Part shown: in pieces, positions 23,411-32,124 of the stretch
Numbering within the stretch: the first letter of the stretch is position 1
Layout: the number at the start of each line of letters is the position of its first letter
From: Microtetraspora glauca
Lineage (GTDB): Bacteria > Actinomycetota > Actinomycetes > Streptosporangiales > Streptosporangiaceae
Assembly (NCBI GenBank): GCA_001570385.1
Contig: BBYL01000017.1
Span: 186,001 to 250,000, forward strand
DNA: 64,000 bases
Reading direction: 5' to 3'
Made by a program: the position numbers and the translations under genes
Notes under the pieces: model-generated
Databases searched by the model: none
Told to the model about the DNA's origin: nothing
The model's input: the letters and a program-made list of their open reading frames with translations, nothing else

Positions 23411-23429
23411 CTCCGGACTCCCTGACTTG

Positions 23430-23445
23430 TTGAACCGTGATTCAA
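23430..23445. promoter_or_regulatory. TetR-type operator, copy A
   Basis: TTGAACCGTGATTCAA: 7-bp arms around two bases with one mismatch. It sits 20 bp before the glycosyltransferase start and 84 bp before the divergent tetR start. The same motif, perfect, recurs at 27937-27952. Confidence 0.65.
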
Positions 23446-23528
23446 ATAGGTATCTAGCGCGACGTCAATAGCTGGGACATTATGGGTACGCCAGTTGTTG
23501 TCGTAGCGTTCAAACCGGATGGGATGGA

Positions 23529-24137
23529 ATGGCCCAGCGCAAGAGCAGAGCCGACCGGCGGATGGACCTCATCGATGCCGCCCGCCGGGCGATGATCCAA
23601 CACGGCGCGGAGGGTGTCCACCTCAACCAGATAGCCGAGGAGGCCGGGCTGACCTCCGGCGCCGTGCTGTACCACTATCCCGACCTGCGGGATCTGCTGA
23701 TCGAGGCCCATCACGCCGGGATGGAGCGCTTCTACGAGCAGCGGGTCAAGAAGATCAGCGGCATCGCCGACCCCGCGCTGAAGCTCATCACGACGATCAG
23801 GTCCGGCCTTCCCGAGGGGCCCGAGGACGCCGGCGTGCGCCTGCTGTGCGAGCTCGGCGGCGCCGCCGGCCGCAACCGCGTGTACGGCACGCTGCTGACG
23901 ACGCTGTTCGACCGGCAGGTGTCGATGTACCAGACGATCCTCGAGACCGGAGCGGCCCAGGGCATCTTCACCCTGGCCCACGACTCCGAGACGATCAGCC
24001 GCACGCTCGTCGCGCTCGAGGACGCGTACGGCTATCGCATCATCGCCCGGCATCACTCGATCGGCCCGGACAAAGCCGCGGAGCTCATCCTCGACTATGC
24101 CCGCCTCGCGACCGGACACGAGCTCAGGCCGAAATGA
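23529..24137 (+). CDS. TetR family regulator of the amine/amino-sugar cluster
   Basis: A 202-residue TetR protein. HTH: RMDLIDAARRAMIQHGAEGVHLNQIAEEAGLTSGAVLYHYPDLRDLLIEAHHAG, with a BetI-like flavour. The effector domain is helical and unspecific. Its divergent position to the glycosyltransferase operon and the shared palindrome at 23430 and 27937 make it the likely controller of the cluster, with a pathway amine as possible inducer (inference). Its 3' end overlaps that of the convergent potA-like gene by 14 nt. Confidence 0.88.
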   Translation: MAQRKSRADRRMDLIDAARRAMIQHGAEGVHLNQIAEEAGLTSGAVLYHYPDLRDLLIEAHHAGMERFYEQRVKKISGIADPALKLITTIRSGLPEGPEDAGVRLLCELGGAAGRNRVYGTLLTTLFDRQVSMYQTILETGAAQGIFTLAHDSETISRTLVALEDAYGYRIIARHHSIGPDKAAELILDYARLATGHELRPK

Positions 24138-26166
24138 GCACGGCGTCGGCGGCGTCCCAGCCGATCGCGACCTCGGTCCCGGGCTCGACCCGCGCCGATC
24201 CCTGAGCCGCCGCCAGCACGTGACCTTCATGGCCCTCGACGCTCAGCACGATGTGCGAGGTGCCGCCGTAGAAGCTCACGTCCACGACCTTGCCGCGGAG
24301 CGGGCCGGCCTCGGGCTCGGTCTCGAACTCGGTCTCGGACGTGGGCTCAGTCTCGGGAACCGTCTCGGACGTGGGCGCGGCTTCGACCTCGGCCTCCACC
24401 TTGACTTCGGCTTCGGCCGCGATCTCCGTCCCGGCCTCGCTCCGCTCCTTCGCCACTGCCTCGTCCTCGGCCTTCGCCTTGGCCTTGGCCTCGTTGACGG
24501 CCACGACCTCGGCGACGACCTCCGCCACCACCTTGGCGACGACGCCGGCCACGGCCCTGGAGACGACCTCGGCCATCGCCTCGGCGTTGACCTCGCCCGT
24601 CATGGCGGTCTTGACGGCGGTCCTGAGATCGTCGCCCTGATCAGCGCTGGCCTCGACGGCGGCACCTTCCTTGGCCACGACCTCAGTCTCGACCTCGGCG
24701 GCGCTCACAGCCTCCGTGTCCGTGTCAGCCTCAGCGTCGGCGGCCTTCTCCTCCGCCGCGACCTCGGCGTCGGCGTCTGCAGTGGCGTCGGCGTCCGTGG
24801 TCGCCCCGGCCTCGCCGTCGGCCGCGTCTCCCGCTTCGGCCTCCGCCGCTTCCTCGCTCTCAGGCTTCGCCTCTGCCTCGGCGACCGGCTCGGTCACCAC
24901 CGCGATTTCCCTGACCTCGGGCTCCGCCTTGGCCTTGGACTTCCCCTTGGCCTTGCGCTTCGCCTTGACCTCGACGTCCGCCTCGGCCACAACCGCGATT
25001 TCCCTGACCCCGGGCTCCGCGTCCTCGGCCTCCGCCTTGGGCTCGGCGCCTTCCTCGGCTTGCTTCACCTCGGCTTCGGCCTCAGTGGTCGCGTCCGCCG
25101 TGTCCGCAGCCTCTTCCTTGACCTCAGCCTCGGTCTCGGCCTCGGTCTCGGCCTTGTCCGCGTCCTCTTCCTTACCTGTGGGCTCAGTGTCAGCCGTCGC
25201 CTCGGACTTCGGCTCTTCCTCGGCCAACGCCTCGGGCTCGGGCTTGGCCTCGGCTTCCTTTACCTCGGCGTCGGCCGGAGCCTTCTCCTCCACCTCGTCG
25301 GCGACGTCGGCCTTGGCCACGACCTCGGTGATCCGGATCTTCTCCGGACGGACGACGAGGAGCGCGGAGTCGCCGTCGACGCCCTTGGGAGCGGGCAGCA
25401 CGCCCAGCCCCTCGACGTCGAGGCCCTCCTGGGTGACCTTGCCGGTGAAGATGTTGTTCGCGCCGATGAACCCCGCCACGAACGGCGTACGGGGCCGGTC
25501 GTACAGCTCGACGGGGGCGTCCACCTGCTCGACCTTGCCGCCCTGCATGACCGCGATGCGGTCCGCGAGCGACATGGCCTCCTCCTGGTCGTGGGTGACG
25601 ACGACGAAGGTGATGCCCACCTCGTGCTGCAGCCGCTTGAGCTCGAGCTGCATCTCGGCCCGGACCTTCTTGTCCAGCGCGGACAGCGGCTCGTCCAGCA
25701 GGAGCAGGCGCGGACGCTTGACGATCGCACGGGCGAGCGCGACACGCTGGCGCTGTCCGCCGGAGAGCTGGTGCGGCTTGCGGCGGGCGTGCGCGGCGAG
25801 CCCGACGGTCTCCAGCACCTCGGCGACCCGCTCCCGGATCTCCTTCTTGGCCAGCTTCTCGCGCTCCAGTCCGTAGGCGATGTTCCGTTCCACCGTCATG
25901 TGGGGGAACAGCGCGTATGACTGGAACATGAGGTTGACCGGGCGGCGGTGCGCGGGCACCTTGAGCAGGTCCTCGCCCTCCAGGAGCACCTCACCGCCGT
26001 CCGGCTGCTCGAACCCGGCGAGGATGCGGAGCAGCGTGGTCTTCCCGCAGCCAGAAGGGCCGAGCAGCGCGAAGAATTCGCCCTGCCGGATTTCCAGGCT
26101 GACCGAGTCGAGCGCGACGACGTCGCCGAAGCGCCGGCTCACGCCGTCGATGGAGATAAGTGTCAT
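24124..26166 (-). CDS. PotA-type ABC transporter ATPase with a ~335-residue Glu/Ala-rich insertion in the TOBE domain
   Basis: A 680-residue ATPase for spermidine/putrescine-type uptake; the usual length is about 340-390. Residues 1-281 are ordinary: Walker A GPSGCGKT (36-43), signature LSGGQ (134-138), Walker B LLLLDEP (154-160), His switch at 192 and the start of the regulatory TOBE domain (GKVTQEGL...LLVVRPEKIRIT). Residues about 284-619 (24310-25317) are low-complexity, dominated by Ala, Glu, Val, Asp, Lys and Thr, with VREIAVV occurring twice. The last 61 residues (RGKVVDVSFYGGTSHIVL...) complete the TOBE barrel. The frame is intact throughout. It overlaps the permease gene by ATGA. The inserted part is probably disordered or a charged helix on the cytoplasmic face. 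Confidence 0.92.
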   Translation of the reverse strand: MTLISIDGVSRRFGDVVALDSVSLEIRQGEFFALLGPSGCGKTTLLRILAGFEQPDGGEVLLEGEDLLKVPAHRRPVNLMFQSYALFPHMTVERNIAYGLEREKLAKKEIRERVAEVLETVGLAAHARRKPHQLSGGQRQRVALARAIVKRPRLLLLDEPLSALDKKVRAEMQLELKRLQHEVGITFVVVTHDQEEAMSLADRIAVMQGGKVEQVDAPVELYDRPRTPFVAGFIGANNIFTGKVTQEGLDVEGLGVLPAPKGVDGDSALLVVRPEKIRITEVVAKADVADEVEEKAPADAEVKEAEAKPEPEALAEEEPKSEATADTEPTGKEEDADKAETEAETEAEVKEEAADTADATTEAEAEVKQAEEGAEPKAEAEDAEPGVREIAVVAEADVEVKAKRKAKGKSKAKAEPEVREIAVVTEPVAEAEAKPESEEAAEAEAGDAADGEAGATTDADATADADAEVAAEEKAADAEADTDTEAVSAAEVETEVVAKEGAAVEASADQGDDLRTAVKTAMTGEVNAEAMAEVVSRAVAGVVAKVVAEVVAEVVAVNEAKAKAKAEDEAVAKERSEAGTEIAAEAEVKVEAEVEAAPTSETVPETEPTSETEFETEPEAGPLRGKVVDVSFYGGTSHIVLSVEGHEGHVLAAAQGSARVEPGTEVAIGWDAADAVLISA
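24310..25317 (-). repeat. Low-complexity coding expansion inside the PotA-like gene
   Basis: About 1 kb of degenerate GCC/GAG/GTC-type codons encoding an Ala/Glu-rich region. Near-identical segments recur, for example CGCGATTTCCCTGACC at about 24901 and again near 24994. Within it, residues around 540-575 (VVAKVVAEVVAEVVAV) could form an amphipathic helix. Repeat slippage is the likely origin. Confidence 0.75.
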
Positions 26167-26951
26167 GACAGTGCCTCGGTGAGCTTGGTCATGCGCTGGG
26201 CCGCGATGACGACGGTGAAGCTCACCGCGAGCAGCAGGGTGGCCAGCGCGTTGATCTCGGGAGTGACGCCGAACCGCACCATGGAGTAGATGACGATCGG
26301 CAGGGTCGGTTCTGTGGGCGCGGCGGTGAAGAAGGCGATCACGAACTCGTCGATGGACAGCGTGAACGCCAGCAGGGCGCCCGCCAGGATGCCCGGGGCC
26401 AGGGTCGGCAGCGTGATCCGCATGAACGTCGTCACCGGGGTCGCGCCGAGGTCGCGGGACGCCTCCTCCATCGAGGTGTCGGCGTGGTTGAGCCGGGCCC
26501 GGACGACGGCCGTCACGAAGGCCATGCCGAACACGGTGTGCGCGATCAGCACCGAGTGCAGGCCGAGCGTCATCTTGACCGCCGCGTAGAACACGAGGAG
26601 GCCGATCGCGAGGACCAGGTCGGGCAGGATCGCGGGCATCGTCGAGAGGGCGTCGACCAGGCGCGACTTGTTGTAGCGGGCCAGGCCGACCGCGAGCAGC
26701 GTGCCCAGCACCGTGGAGAGCACCGTCGAGCCGAACGCCACGATCAGGGTGTTGATCAGACCTTCGCGGATCTTCTCGTTCCCGGCGAGCTGGCCGTACC
26801 AGCGCAGCGAGAAGCCGCCCCACGCGTACGGCGACTTGCTCTGGTTGAACGACATGAGAACGACGACCGCGATCGGCACGTACAGGAAGACGTACGTCAG
26901 CCAGAAGGGCAGTCGCAGCCAGCCGTGTCCACGCTTCGCGTTTCTACGCAT
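26163..26951 (-). CDS. PotC-type ABC transporter permease
   Basis: A 262-residue integral membrane protein with about six hydrophobic segments. The N-terminus WLTYVFLYVPIAVVVLMSFNQSK is classic for PotC. The EAA loop, which docks on the ATPase, reads EEASRDLGATPVTTFMRITLPTLAPGILAG at about residues 160-190. It overlaps both neighbours by a few bases, so PotB, PotC and PotA-like genes form one unit. No periplasmic substrate-binding protein is encoded within the window, which leaves substrate choice open. Confidence 0.9.
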   Translation of the reverse strand: MRRNAKRGHGWLRLPFWLTYVFLYVPIAVVVLMSFNQSKSPYAWGGFSLRWYGQLAGNEKIREGLINTLIVAFGSTVLSTVLGTLLAVGLARYNKSRLVDALSTMPAILPDLVLAIGLLVFYAAVKMTLGLHSVLIAHTVFGMAFVTAVVRARLNHADTSMEEASRDLGATPVTTFMRITLPTLAPGILAGALLAFTLSIDEFVIAFFTAAPTEPTLPIVIYSMVRFGVTPEINALATLLLAVSFTVVIAAQRMTKLTEALS

Positions 26952-27831
26952 CCCGGCCCACCCTTCGGGTGGCCCATGCCTGGGCGAAGAGCAGGAGCAC
27001 CAGTACTCCGATCACGGACAGGGCCAGCACCGAGCCGAACGGCCAGTCGCGAGCCTTGAGGAACTGGTCCCGGATCAGGTTCCCCACCATGATCCGGCGA
27101 CCGCCGCCGAGCAGTTCGGGGATCACGAAGTTGCCCAGGCTCGGCACGAAGACGAAGACGCAGCCGGTCAGCACACCGGGCAGCGAGAGGGGCAGCGTCA
27201 CCGACCAGAACGTCCTGATCGGGCGCGCGCCGAGGTTGGCCGACGCCTCACGGAGCTGCGGGTCCAGCCGCTCGATGGCCGAGTACAGCGGGAGGATCAT
27301 CAACGGCAGGTACGCGTAGAGCAGGCCGGCGACGATGGCGCCGTCCGAGTAGAGGAGCTCCACCTTGCCGAGACCCAGCGCGTCCAGTCCGGAGTTGAGC
27401 AGGCCCTCGGAGTTCAGCAGCACGATCCAGGCGTACGTGCGGATCAGGAAGTTGGTCCAGAACGGCAGCACGACGGCCACCAGCGCGATGACCTTCCACT
27501 TGGCGGGCAGCCGGGCGATCATGTACGCGGTCGGGTAGGCCAGCAGCAGAGCGAGGAGCGTCGTGATCGTGGCCAGCTTCACCGACCCGAAGACCACGTC
27601 GAGGTACAGATGGTCGATCAGCCGGGTGAAGTTCTCCCCCGTCGCCTCGTAGACGATTCCGCCGAACCTGCCGCGGCGGAACACCGTGTAGCTGAGCACG
27701 AGAGCGAGCGGGACCGCCAGGAAGACGATCAGGAAGCCGAAGCCCGGCCCCATGGTGACGAGTCGCCCGATCACCCGTGCCCGTACGGTGGACTTCATGG
27801 TGCCGTCGCCGTAAAGGCGGGCACGCGACAT
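26944..27831 (-). CDS. PotB-type ABC transporter permease
   Basis: A 295-residue permease with six hydrophobic segments, starting FLIVFLAVPLALVLSYTVF. Conserved PotB features are LLAYPTAYMIARLPAKWK, PFWTNFLIRTYAWIVLL and the EAA loop REASANLGARPIRTFWSVTLPLSLPGVLTG. First gene of the transporter operon. ATG at 27831 has a GGAAGGAAG stretch 13 nt upstream; an internal ATG at 27798 is an alternative start. It is divergent from the kinase gene at 27956 across a perfect palindrome. Confidence 0.9.
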   Translation of the reverse strand: MSRARLYGDGTMKSTVRARVIGRLVTMGPGFGFLIVFLAVPLALVLSYTVFRRGRFGGIVYEATGENFTRLIDHLYLDVVFGSVKLATITTLLALLLAYPTAYMIARLPAKWKVIALVAVVLPFWTNFLIRTYAWIVLLNSEGLLNSGLDALGLGKVELLYSDGAIVAGLLYAYLPLMILPLYSAIERLDPQLREASANLGARPIRTFWSVTLPLSLPGVLTGCVFVFVPSLGNFVIPELLGGGRRIMVGNLIRDQFLKARDWPFGSVLALSVIGVLVLLLFAQAWATRRVGRDA

Positions 27832-27936
27832 GACATGCGAGAGCTTCCTTCCGGTGGGGAGCTTAGAGTGTTGCAGGATAAGTCAACTTAGACAAGACTT
27901 TCTTCGGCATTGTGAGCATTGGCGATACAAGCCTTA

Positions 27937-27952
27937 TTGAATCGAGATTCAA
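27937..27952. promoter_or_regulatory. TetR-type operator, copy B (perfect palindrome)
   Basis: TTGAATCGAGATTCAA: perfect 7-bp arms around two bases, 3 bp before the kinase start and 106 bp before the PotB-like start. It matches copy A at 23430 in 14 of 16 positions, linking both divergent promoters to one regulator. Confidence 0.7.
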
Positions 27953-27955
27953 CAG

Positions 27956-29158
27956 ATGCAGGTGGAAACACGGCACTGGCCAACCCTTCACGAGAAACCG
28001 GACGGTTCTCTCACGTTGGCCGTCGGAGAGGGCGTCACCGGAGCCGTCGTCCGGGCGCTCGCGGAGGGCGTCACGCCGCCGCGCCCTTTCTCCGTCCGCG
28101 CGTTCCGCCCGCTGCCCCCGCCGCCTCCCGGCGAGCGCGCGATCACGGTCGACCAGACCAATCATTCGGTGATCGCGGGCGAGAGCGTGGTCGTCAAATG
28201 GTTCCCCCGCCCCTCCCGCGCGCCGCATCCTGCGCCTGATCTGCTGGCGCACCTGTCCGGCTTCTCCCGCACGGCCACGCCGTACGCCGCCGTCTACTGG
28301 GAGGACGCGCTGGTCGCGCTGATCACCGCGTACCTGCCCGAGGCCAGGGACGGCTGGGAATGGTGCGTGGACGAGGCCGAGGCCGGCCGGACCGCCTTCG
28401 CCGCCGAGCTGGGCGGTCTCGCCGCCGATCTGCACCTCGCCATGGCGACCCCGTCCCCCGTCTTCCCCGATCCGGTACGGCTCGCCCGCGCCGTACCGGA
28501 ACAGGACCCGGAACAGGACCCGGAACAGGACCCGACACACGGCTCGACGGGCGGCGCGGCGAGCGCCGCGGGGGCATGGGCGGCGCGGGCCGAGGAGGCG
28601 CTGCGCGACGCGCTCACGCTCACCGACGGCGAGGACGGGGCGTGGCTGGCCTCGCGGGCCGAGGCGCTGCGGCACGAGCTCGCCCCTCTGGCGACGGCGG
28701 GCGCGACCCCGCTGATCCGCATCCACGGAGACCTGCACGTCGGCCAGATCCTTCGATGGCGCGACGGCTACGCGGTGGTCGACTTCGACGGGAACCCGAC
28801 GGTGTCGGGCTCGGCACCGGGCGGCGGCGCCTTCCAGCCGGCGGCCCGCGACCTCGCCCAGCTCACCACGAGCGTCGATCACGTCGGCCAGGTGGCGATC
28901 CTCCGCAGGAACGCCGATCCCGACCGGATCGCGGAGTGGGTCGCGGCGTCACGGGCCGCGATCGAAGGCGCGTACGCCGCCGGTCTCGCGGACGCGGGGC
29001 GTGCCGACCTGCTCGACCGGTCGTTGATCAGGCCGTTCGAGATCGAGCAGGAATGCCGGGAACTGATCTACGCGGCCCGGCACCTGCCGCGCTGGCGCTA
29101 CGCCCCCATGGGCGTGCTCCGGACCTGGTTCGGCGCCGGGCCCGCCTTTACGAAGTAA
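27956..29158 (+). CDS. Glucosamine-kinase/maltokinase-like sugar kinase
   Basis: A 400-residue kinase with the aminoglycoside-phosphotransferase fold and a maltokinase-type N-terminal cap. Key parts: VVVKWFPRP (ATP-anchoring Lys near residue 81), catalytic loop IRIHGDLHVGQIL near 257-269, and metal-binding VVDFDGNPTV near 277-286. The pattern HGDLHVGQ...DFDGNP resembles the actinobacterial glucosamine kinases described from Streptomyces, which phosphorylate GlcN at position 6. The next gene encodes a SIS-domain protein, which fits amino-sugar phosphate handling. Residues about 182-193 are three EQDP copies from a 12-bp repeat. The start lies 3 nt after the operator, so the transcript is probably leaderless or nearly so. 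Confidence 0.8.
   Translation: MQVETRHWPTLHEKPDGSLTLAVGEGVTGAVVRALAEGVTPPRPFSVRAFRPLPPPPPGERAITVDQTNHSVIAGESVVVKWFPRPSRAPHPAPDLLAHLSGFSRTATPYAAVYWEDALVALITAYLPEARDGWEWCVDEAEAGRTAFAAELGGLAADLHLAMATPSPVFPDPVRLARAVPEQDPEQDPEQDPTHGSTGGAASAAGAWAARAEEALRDALTLTDGEDGAWLASRAEALRHELAPLATAGATPLIRIHGDLHVGQILRWRDGYAVVDFDGNPTVSGSAPGGGAFQPAARDLAQLTTSVDHVGQVAILRRNADPDRIAEWVAASRAAIEGAYAAGLADAGRADLLDRSLIRPFEIEQECRELIYAARHLPRWRYAPMGVLRTWFGAGPAFTK
28498..28533 (+). repeat. Three tandem copies of a 12-bp coding repeat
   Basis: GGAACAGGACCC three times in a row, encoding EQDP three times in a surface linker of the kinase. Exact copies imply recent slippage; copy number may vary between strains. Confidence 0.9.
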
Positions 29159-29192
29159 GAAACACGCAGCACACAGATAGAAGAGGTGGATT

Positions 29193-30143
29193 GTGGACGC
29201 GGGGCTGTTCGAGGCCGACCTGCTGGCCAAGCCGGAGGCGCTGGGCGCGCTGGCGGAGGCGCTGGAGGCCGGTGACCCGTTCGAGGGCCTGCCCGAGCGG
29301 ATCGACCGGGTGGTCTTCCTCGGTATGGGCAGCTCCCGGTACGCCGCGGGGGTCGCCGCGTCGCGGCTGCGCGCGGCCGGAGTCGACGCCGTGGCCGAGT
29401 ACGCCTCCGCCGCGCACACCGTTCCCGGGCCGGGGACGCTGGTGGTGGCGATCTCCGCGACCGGCGGCAGCAGGGAGACGCTCGACGCGCTCGCCCGCTA
29501 CACCGGGACGTCGAACGTGGTGGCCATGACCAACAAGCCGGGCTCCGCGGTGACCGAGGGTGCCGGTCTGGTCGTTCCCATGCTCGCGGGTGAGGAGCGT
29601 GGCGGCGTCGCATGCCGTACGTTCCAGCACACCCTCGCCCTGCTGCTCACTCTGAACTCCCGGCTCACGGGCGGCGGCGACGTCCCCGCGCTCGTCCGCC
29701 GTACGGCGGAGGCCACCGCGGACCTGCTCGACCGGCGCGGCGAGTGGCTGAAGGGGGTCTCGGACCTGCTCGACGGGCCGCACGGCGTCTACACCGTCGC
29801 CCCCGCCGAGCGGCTCTCATCGGCGGAGCAGTCGGCGCTGATGTTCCGCGAAGGGCCGCGCCGCCAGGCGGACGCCTGCGAGACCGGCGACTGGGCGCAC
29901 GTCGACGTCTATCTCACCAAGACCTACGACTACCGGGCGCTGGTGTTCCCCGGCTCGCGGTACGACGAGCAGGCCATGGAGTGGATCCGCCAGCGCGGCT
30001 CGACCGTCCTCACGGTGGGCGGCGAGCTGGACGGCCAGGCCGGGTCGCTGCGCTACCGGCACGACGACGACCCCGACGTCGCCCTGCTCACCGAGACCCT
30101 GGTCGCCGAACTCGTCGCCGCCTCCTGGTGGGCCCGGGTCTAG
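29193..30143 (+). CDS. SIS-domain sugar-phosphate isomerase/deaminase-like protein
   Basis: A 316-residue protein with two SIS lobes, as in the isomerase half of glucosamine-6-phosphate synthase and in AgaS-type deaminases. Visible: RVVFLGMGSSRYAAGVAASRLRAAG (about 45-70), the phosphate-binding VVAISATGGSRETLDAL (about 90-106), VVAMTNKPGSAV and EQSALMFREGPRRQADACETGDWAH. It lacks the glutaminase domain. It likely interconverts an amino-sugar phosphate made by the upstream kinase (inference). GTG at 29193 follows AAGAGGTGG. The gap to the kinase is 34 nt, so they are one operon. Confidence 0.85.
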   Translation: MDAGLFEADLLAKPEALGALAEALEAGDPFEGLPERIDRVVFLGMGSSRYAAGVAASRLRAAGVDAVAEYASAAHTVPGPGTLVVAISATGGSRETLDALARYTGTSNVVAMTNKPGSAVTEGAGLVVPMLAGEERGGVACRTFQHTLALLLTLNSRLTGGGDVPALVRRTAEATADLLDRRGEWLKGVSDLLDGPHGVYTVAPAERLSSAEQSALMFREGPRRQADACETGDWAHVDVYLTKTYDYRALVFPGSRYDEQAMEWIRQRGSTVLTVGGELDGQAGSLRYRHDDDPDVALLTETLVAELVAASWWARV

Positions 30144-30161
30144 GCACCACGGGATTTCACC

Positions 30162-30180
30162 GATCACCCCTGGGGTGATC
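30162..30180. terminator. Perfect palindrome after the SIS gene
   Basis: GATCACCCC-T-GGGGTGATC, 9-bp arms around one base, 19 nt after the SIS stop. As RNA it would form a 7-bp stem with a 5-nt loop, a plausible terminator; an operator for the M48 gene downstream is the alternative. Confidence 0.55.
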
Positions 30181-30273
30181 GAGCGCCCACCGGCACGACC
30201 GGCCGTCGCGCGAAAAGAGCGGAAAAGGCATGGTGCTGCATGGTACATAGGTGATCCAATTCCCCGACCGGGA

Positions 30274-32124
30274 GTGAACACCGTGGTCAACACGATGCGC
30301 GCCGGGCTCTCCCTCGCCATGCTCGCCGGCTTCTTCGCGGTGGCGGCCGCCCAGCTGGCGGCCGCCGTCGCGCTCGCTTTCTGGCTGTCCACGGTCATCG
30401 CCGGCGCCATCGCGGTGAAGCTGGTCTGGTCGTGCTTCGCCGGTGCCGTCCTGGCCGTCGGCCGGGGAACGTGGAAGGCGATCCGCTCGCGCCCCGAGGC
30501 GCCCGCCGGTCTCCTGCTCACTCCGGGAAACGCGCCCGTCCTTTGGGCGACCGTACGTGAGCTGGCGGCCGAGGCGGGCACCCGGGCGCCGGACGAGATC
30601 TGGTTGATCCCCGAGGTCAACGCGGCCGTGCAGGAGGAGTCGCGGCTGCTCGGCCTGGTCGGCGGACGGCGCCGCCTCTGCCTCGGCCTGCCGCTGCTGC
30701 ACACGATGACGGTCGCCCAGGTGCGCGCCGTACTCGCGCACGAGCTCGGCCACTACTCCGGGAAGCACACGCGGCTGTCCGCACCGGCCTACCGGGGGCG
30801 GCTCGTGATCGCGCACACGCTGCGCCAGATCGGTCCGTACAACCCGGCCGGATGGATCTTCAAGGGGTACGCCCGGCTCTACCTGCTGGCCGACAACGCG
30901 GTGTCCCGGCGGCAGGAGTTCGAGGCGGACCGGGTCTCCGCCGGAGTCGCGGGGGTGGACGCCGCCGCGAGCGCGCTACACGAGATCCGCGTCCTGGACG
31001 CGGCGTGGAGTTTCTTCCTGGACCGGTACGTCGAGCTCGGCTGGGAGTCGGGCTTCGCACCCGACGACCTGTTCGCCGGGTTCGGCGCGCTCGTCGCCGC
31101 CCGCAGGGGTGAGCTGGACGAACTGCGCGGGAGCACGCCCGAGGAGCGCGGCTCACGATGGGACACGCACCCCCCGCTGAACGAGCGAATCTCCGCCATC
31201 CGCGCCCTGCCCCGCACGTCGACCAGGCCCGACGAACGGCCCGCCGCCGTACTGGTCCCCGATCTGACCGAGGCCGGGCGGGCGCTGCAGGGAGAGGTGG
31301 TCGCGACCGGCGAGCGCACTGTGCTCCCGTGGCCGCAGTTCACCGCGGCGACGCTCGGCGCCATGGTCCAGCGCGAGGCCGACGCGGTCTTCCGCACCGT
31401 CGCGCGGACCACCGGCCGTCCCGAGGTCGGGCTGGCCGACGTGCTCGACCTGATCGCCTCGGACCGGCTCACCGAGATCGCCCAGCCGTTCTTCCCCACG
31501 GCCACGCGACGGGAGGTCGGCGCGCTGTTCGCCGGGCCCCTGGAGACCATGCTGCGGCTGGCCGCGCTCCGGTCCGGCGTCGCGGGATGGCGCCACTCGT
31601 GGAGCGGATCCGCCGAGTTCGTCGGCATGGACGGGACCCCGGTCGCCCTGGAGGAGATCGCCAGGACCGCCGTCTCCCCCGGCGGCCTCGACAAGGCCTG
31701 GGCGGAGCTGGACCGGCTCGGCATCGACGCCCAGCGGGCCGCGCCGGCCGAGCGGGCGCCGACCACGTTCGGATCGCAGGTCCTCGGCGGCCTGGCCAAC
31801 GTCAAGGTGCAGGGCACGGAGTACGACCTGGTCGTGCTGAGCACGGGACTCGTCCTCGTCGCGGGCCCCGGCACGTCGGACCAGGGCAGGCAGAGGATGC
31901 GGGAGCTCGTCGGATCGACACCGGCGGCGAAGCTCGCCGAGTGGTACCGCTTCGTGCCCTACGAGGAGATCACCTCGGCGAGGGTGAGCAAGGAGATCCC
32001 GCTGCGGGCCGAGCTGACGCTCCACGGCGGCGCGGTCGTGCCGCTGGAGGAGAAGTGGACCAGCGAGGAACTCGACAAGGGCAGCCGTGACCGGCTCGTC
32101 CGCGTACTCGGCGAGATCGGTTGA
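30274..32124 (+). CDS. Membrane-anchored M48 family zinc metalloprotease
   Basis: A 616-residue M48-type peptidase. Two hydrophobic segments at about residues 8-60 (MLAGFFAVAAAQLAAAVALAF and the following one) anchor it. The zinc site is HELGH at about 156-160, with the third ligand Glu in RRQEFEADRVSAG near 217. RWDTHPPLNERISAI is the usual end of the protease domain. Residues 320-616 are an extra C-terminal region without a known motif. Role is probably membrane protein quality control. The start is uncertain: GTG 30175 (overlapping the palindrome), GTG 30274 and ATG 30295 are all in frame; 30274 keeps the membrane segments and clears the palindrome. Confidence 0.85.
   Translation: MNTVVNTMRAGLSLAMLAGFFAVAAAQLAAAVALAFWLSTVIAGAIAVKLVWSCFAGAVLAVGRGTWKAIRSRPEAPAGLLLTPGNAPVLWATVRELAAEAGTRAPDEIWLIPEVNAAVQEESRLLGLVGGRRRLCLGLPLLHTMTVAQVRAVLAHELGHYSGKHTRLSAPAYRGRLVIAHTLRQIGPYNPAGWIFKGYARLYLLADNAVSRRQEFEADRVSAGVAGVDAAASALHEIRVLDAAWSFFLDRYVELGWESGFAPDDLFAGFGALVAARRGELDELRGSTPEERGSRWDTHPPLNERISAIRALPRTSTRPDERPAAVLVPDLTEAGRALQGEVVATGERTVLPWPQFTAATLGAMVQREADAVFRTVARTTGRPEVGLADVLDLIASDRLTEIAQPFFPTATRREVGALFAGPLETMLRLAALRSGVAGWRHSWSGSAEFVGMDGTPVALEEIARTAVSPGGLDKAWAELDRLGIDAQRAAPAERAPTTFGSQVLGGLANVKVQGTEYDLVVLSTGLVLVAGPGTSDQGRQRMRELVGSTPAAKLAEWYRFVPYEEITSARVSKEIPLRAELTLHGGAVVPLEEKWTSEELDKGSRDRLVRVLGEIG

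Noticed and set aside
24671..25876. Ser/Ala-rich plus-strand open frame opposite the PotA-like insertion
   Set aside because: It mirrors the Glu/Ala codons of the real minus-strand gene, which has a continuous frame through conserved ATPase and TOBE motifs.
30162..30273. GTG at 30175 as start of the M48 protease
   Set aside because: It sits inside the palindrome and the added residues are Arg/Pro-rich with no family support, although it cannot be fully excluded.
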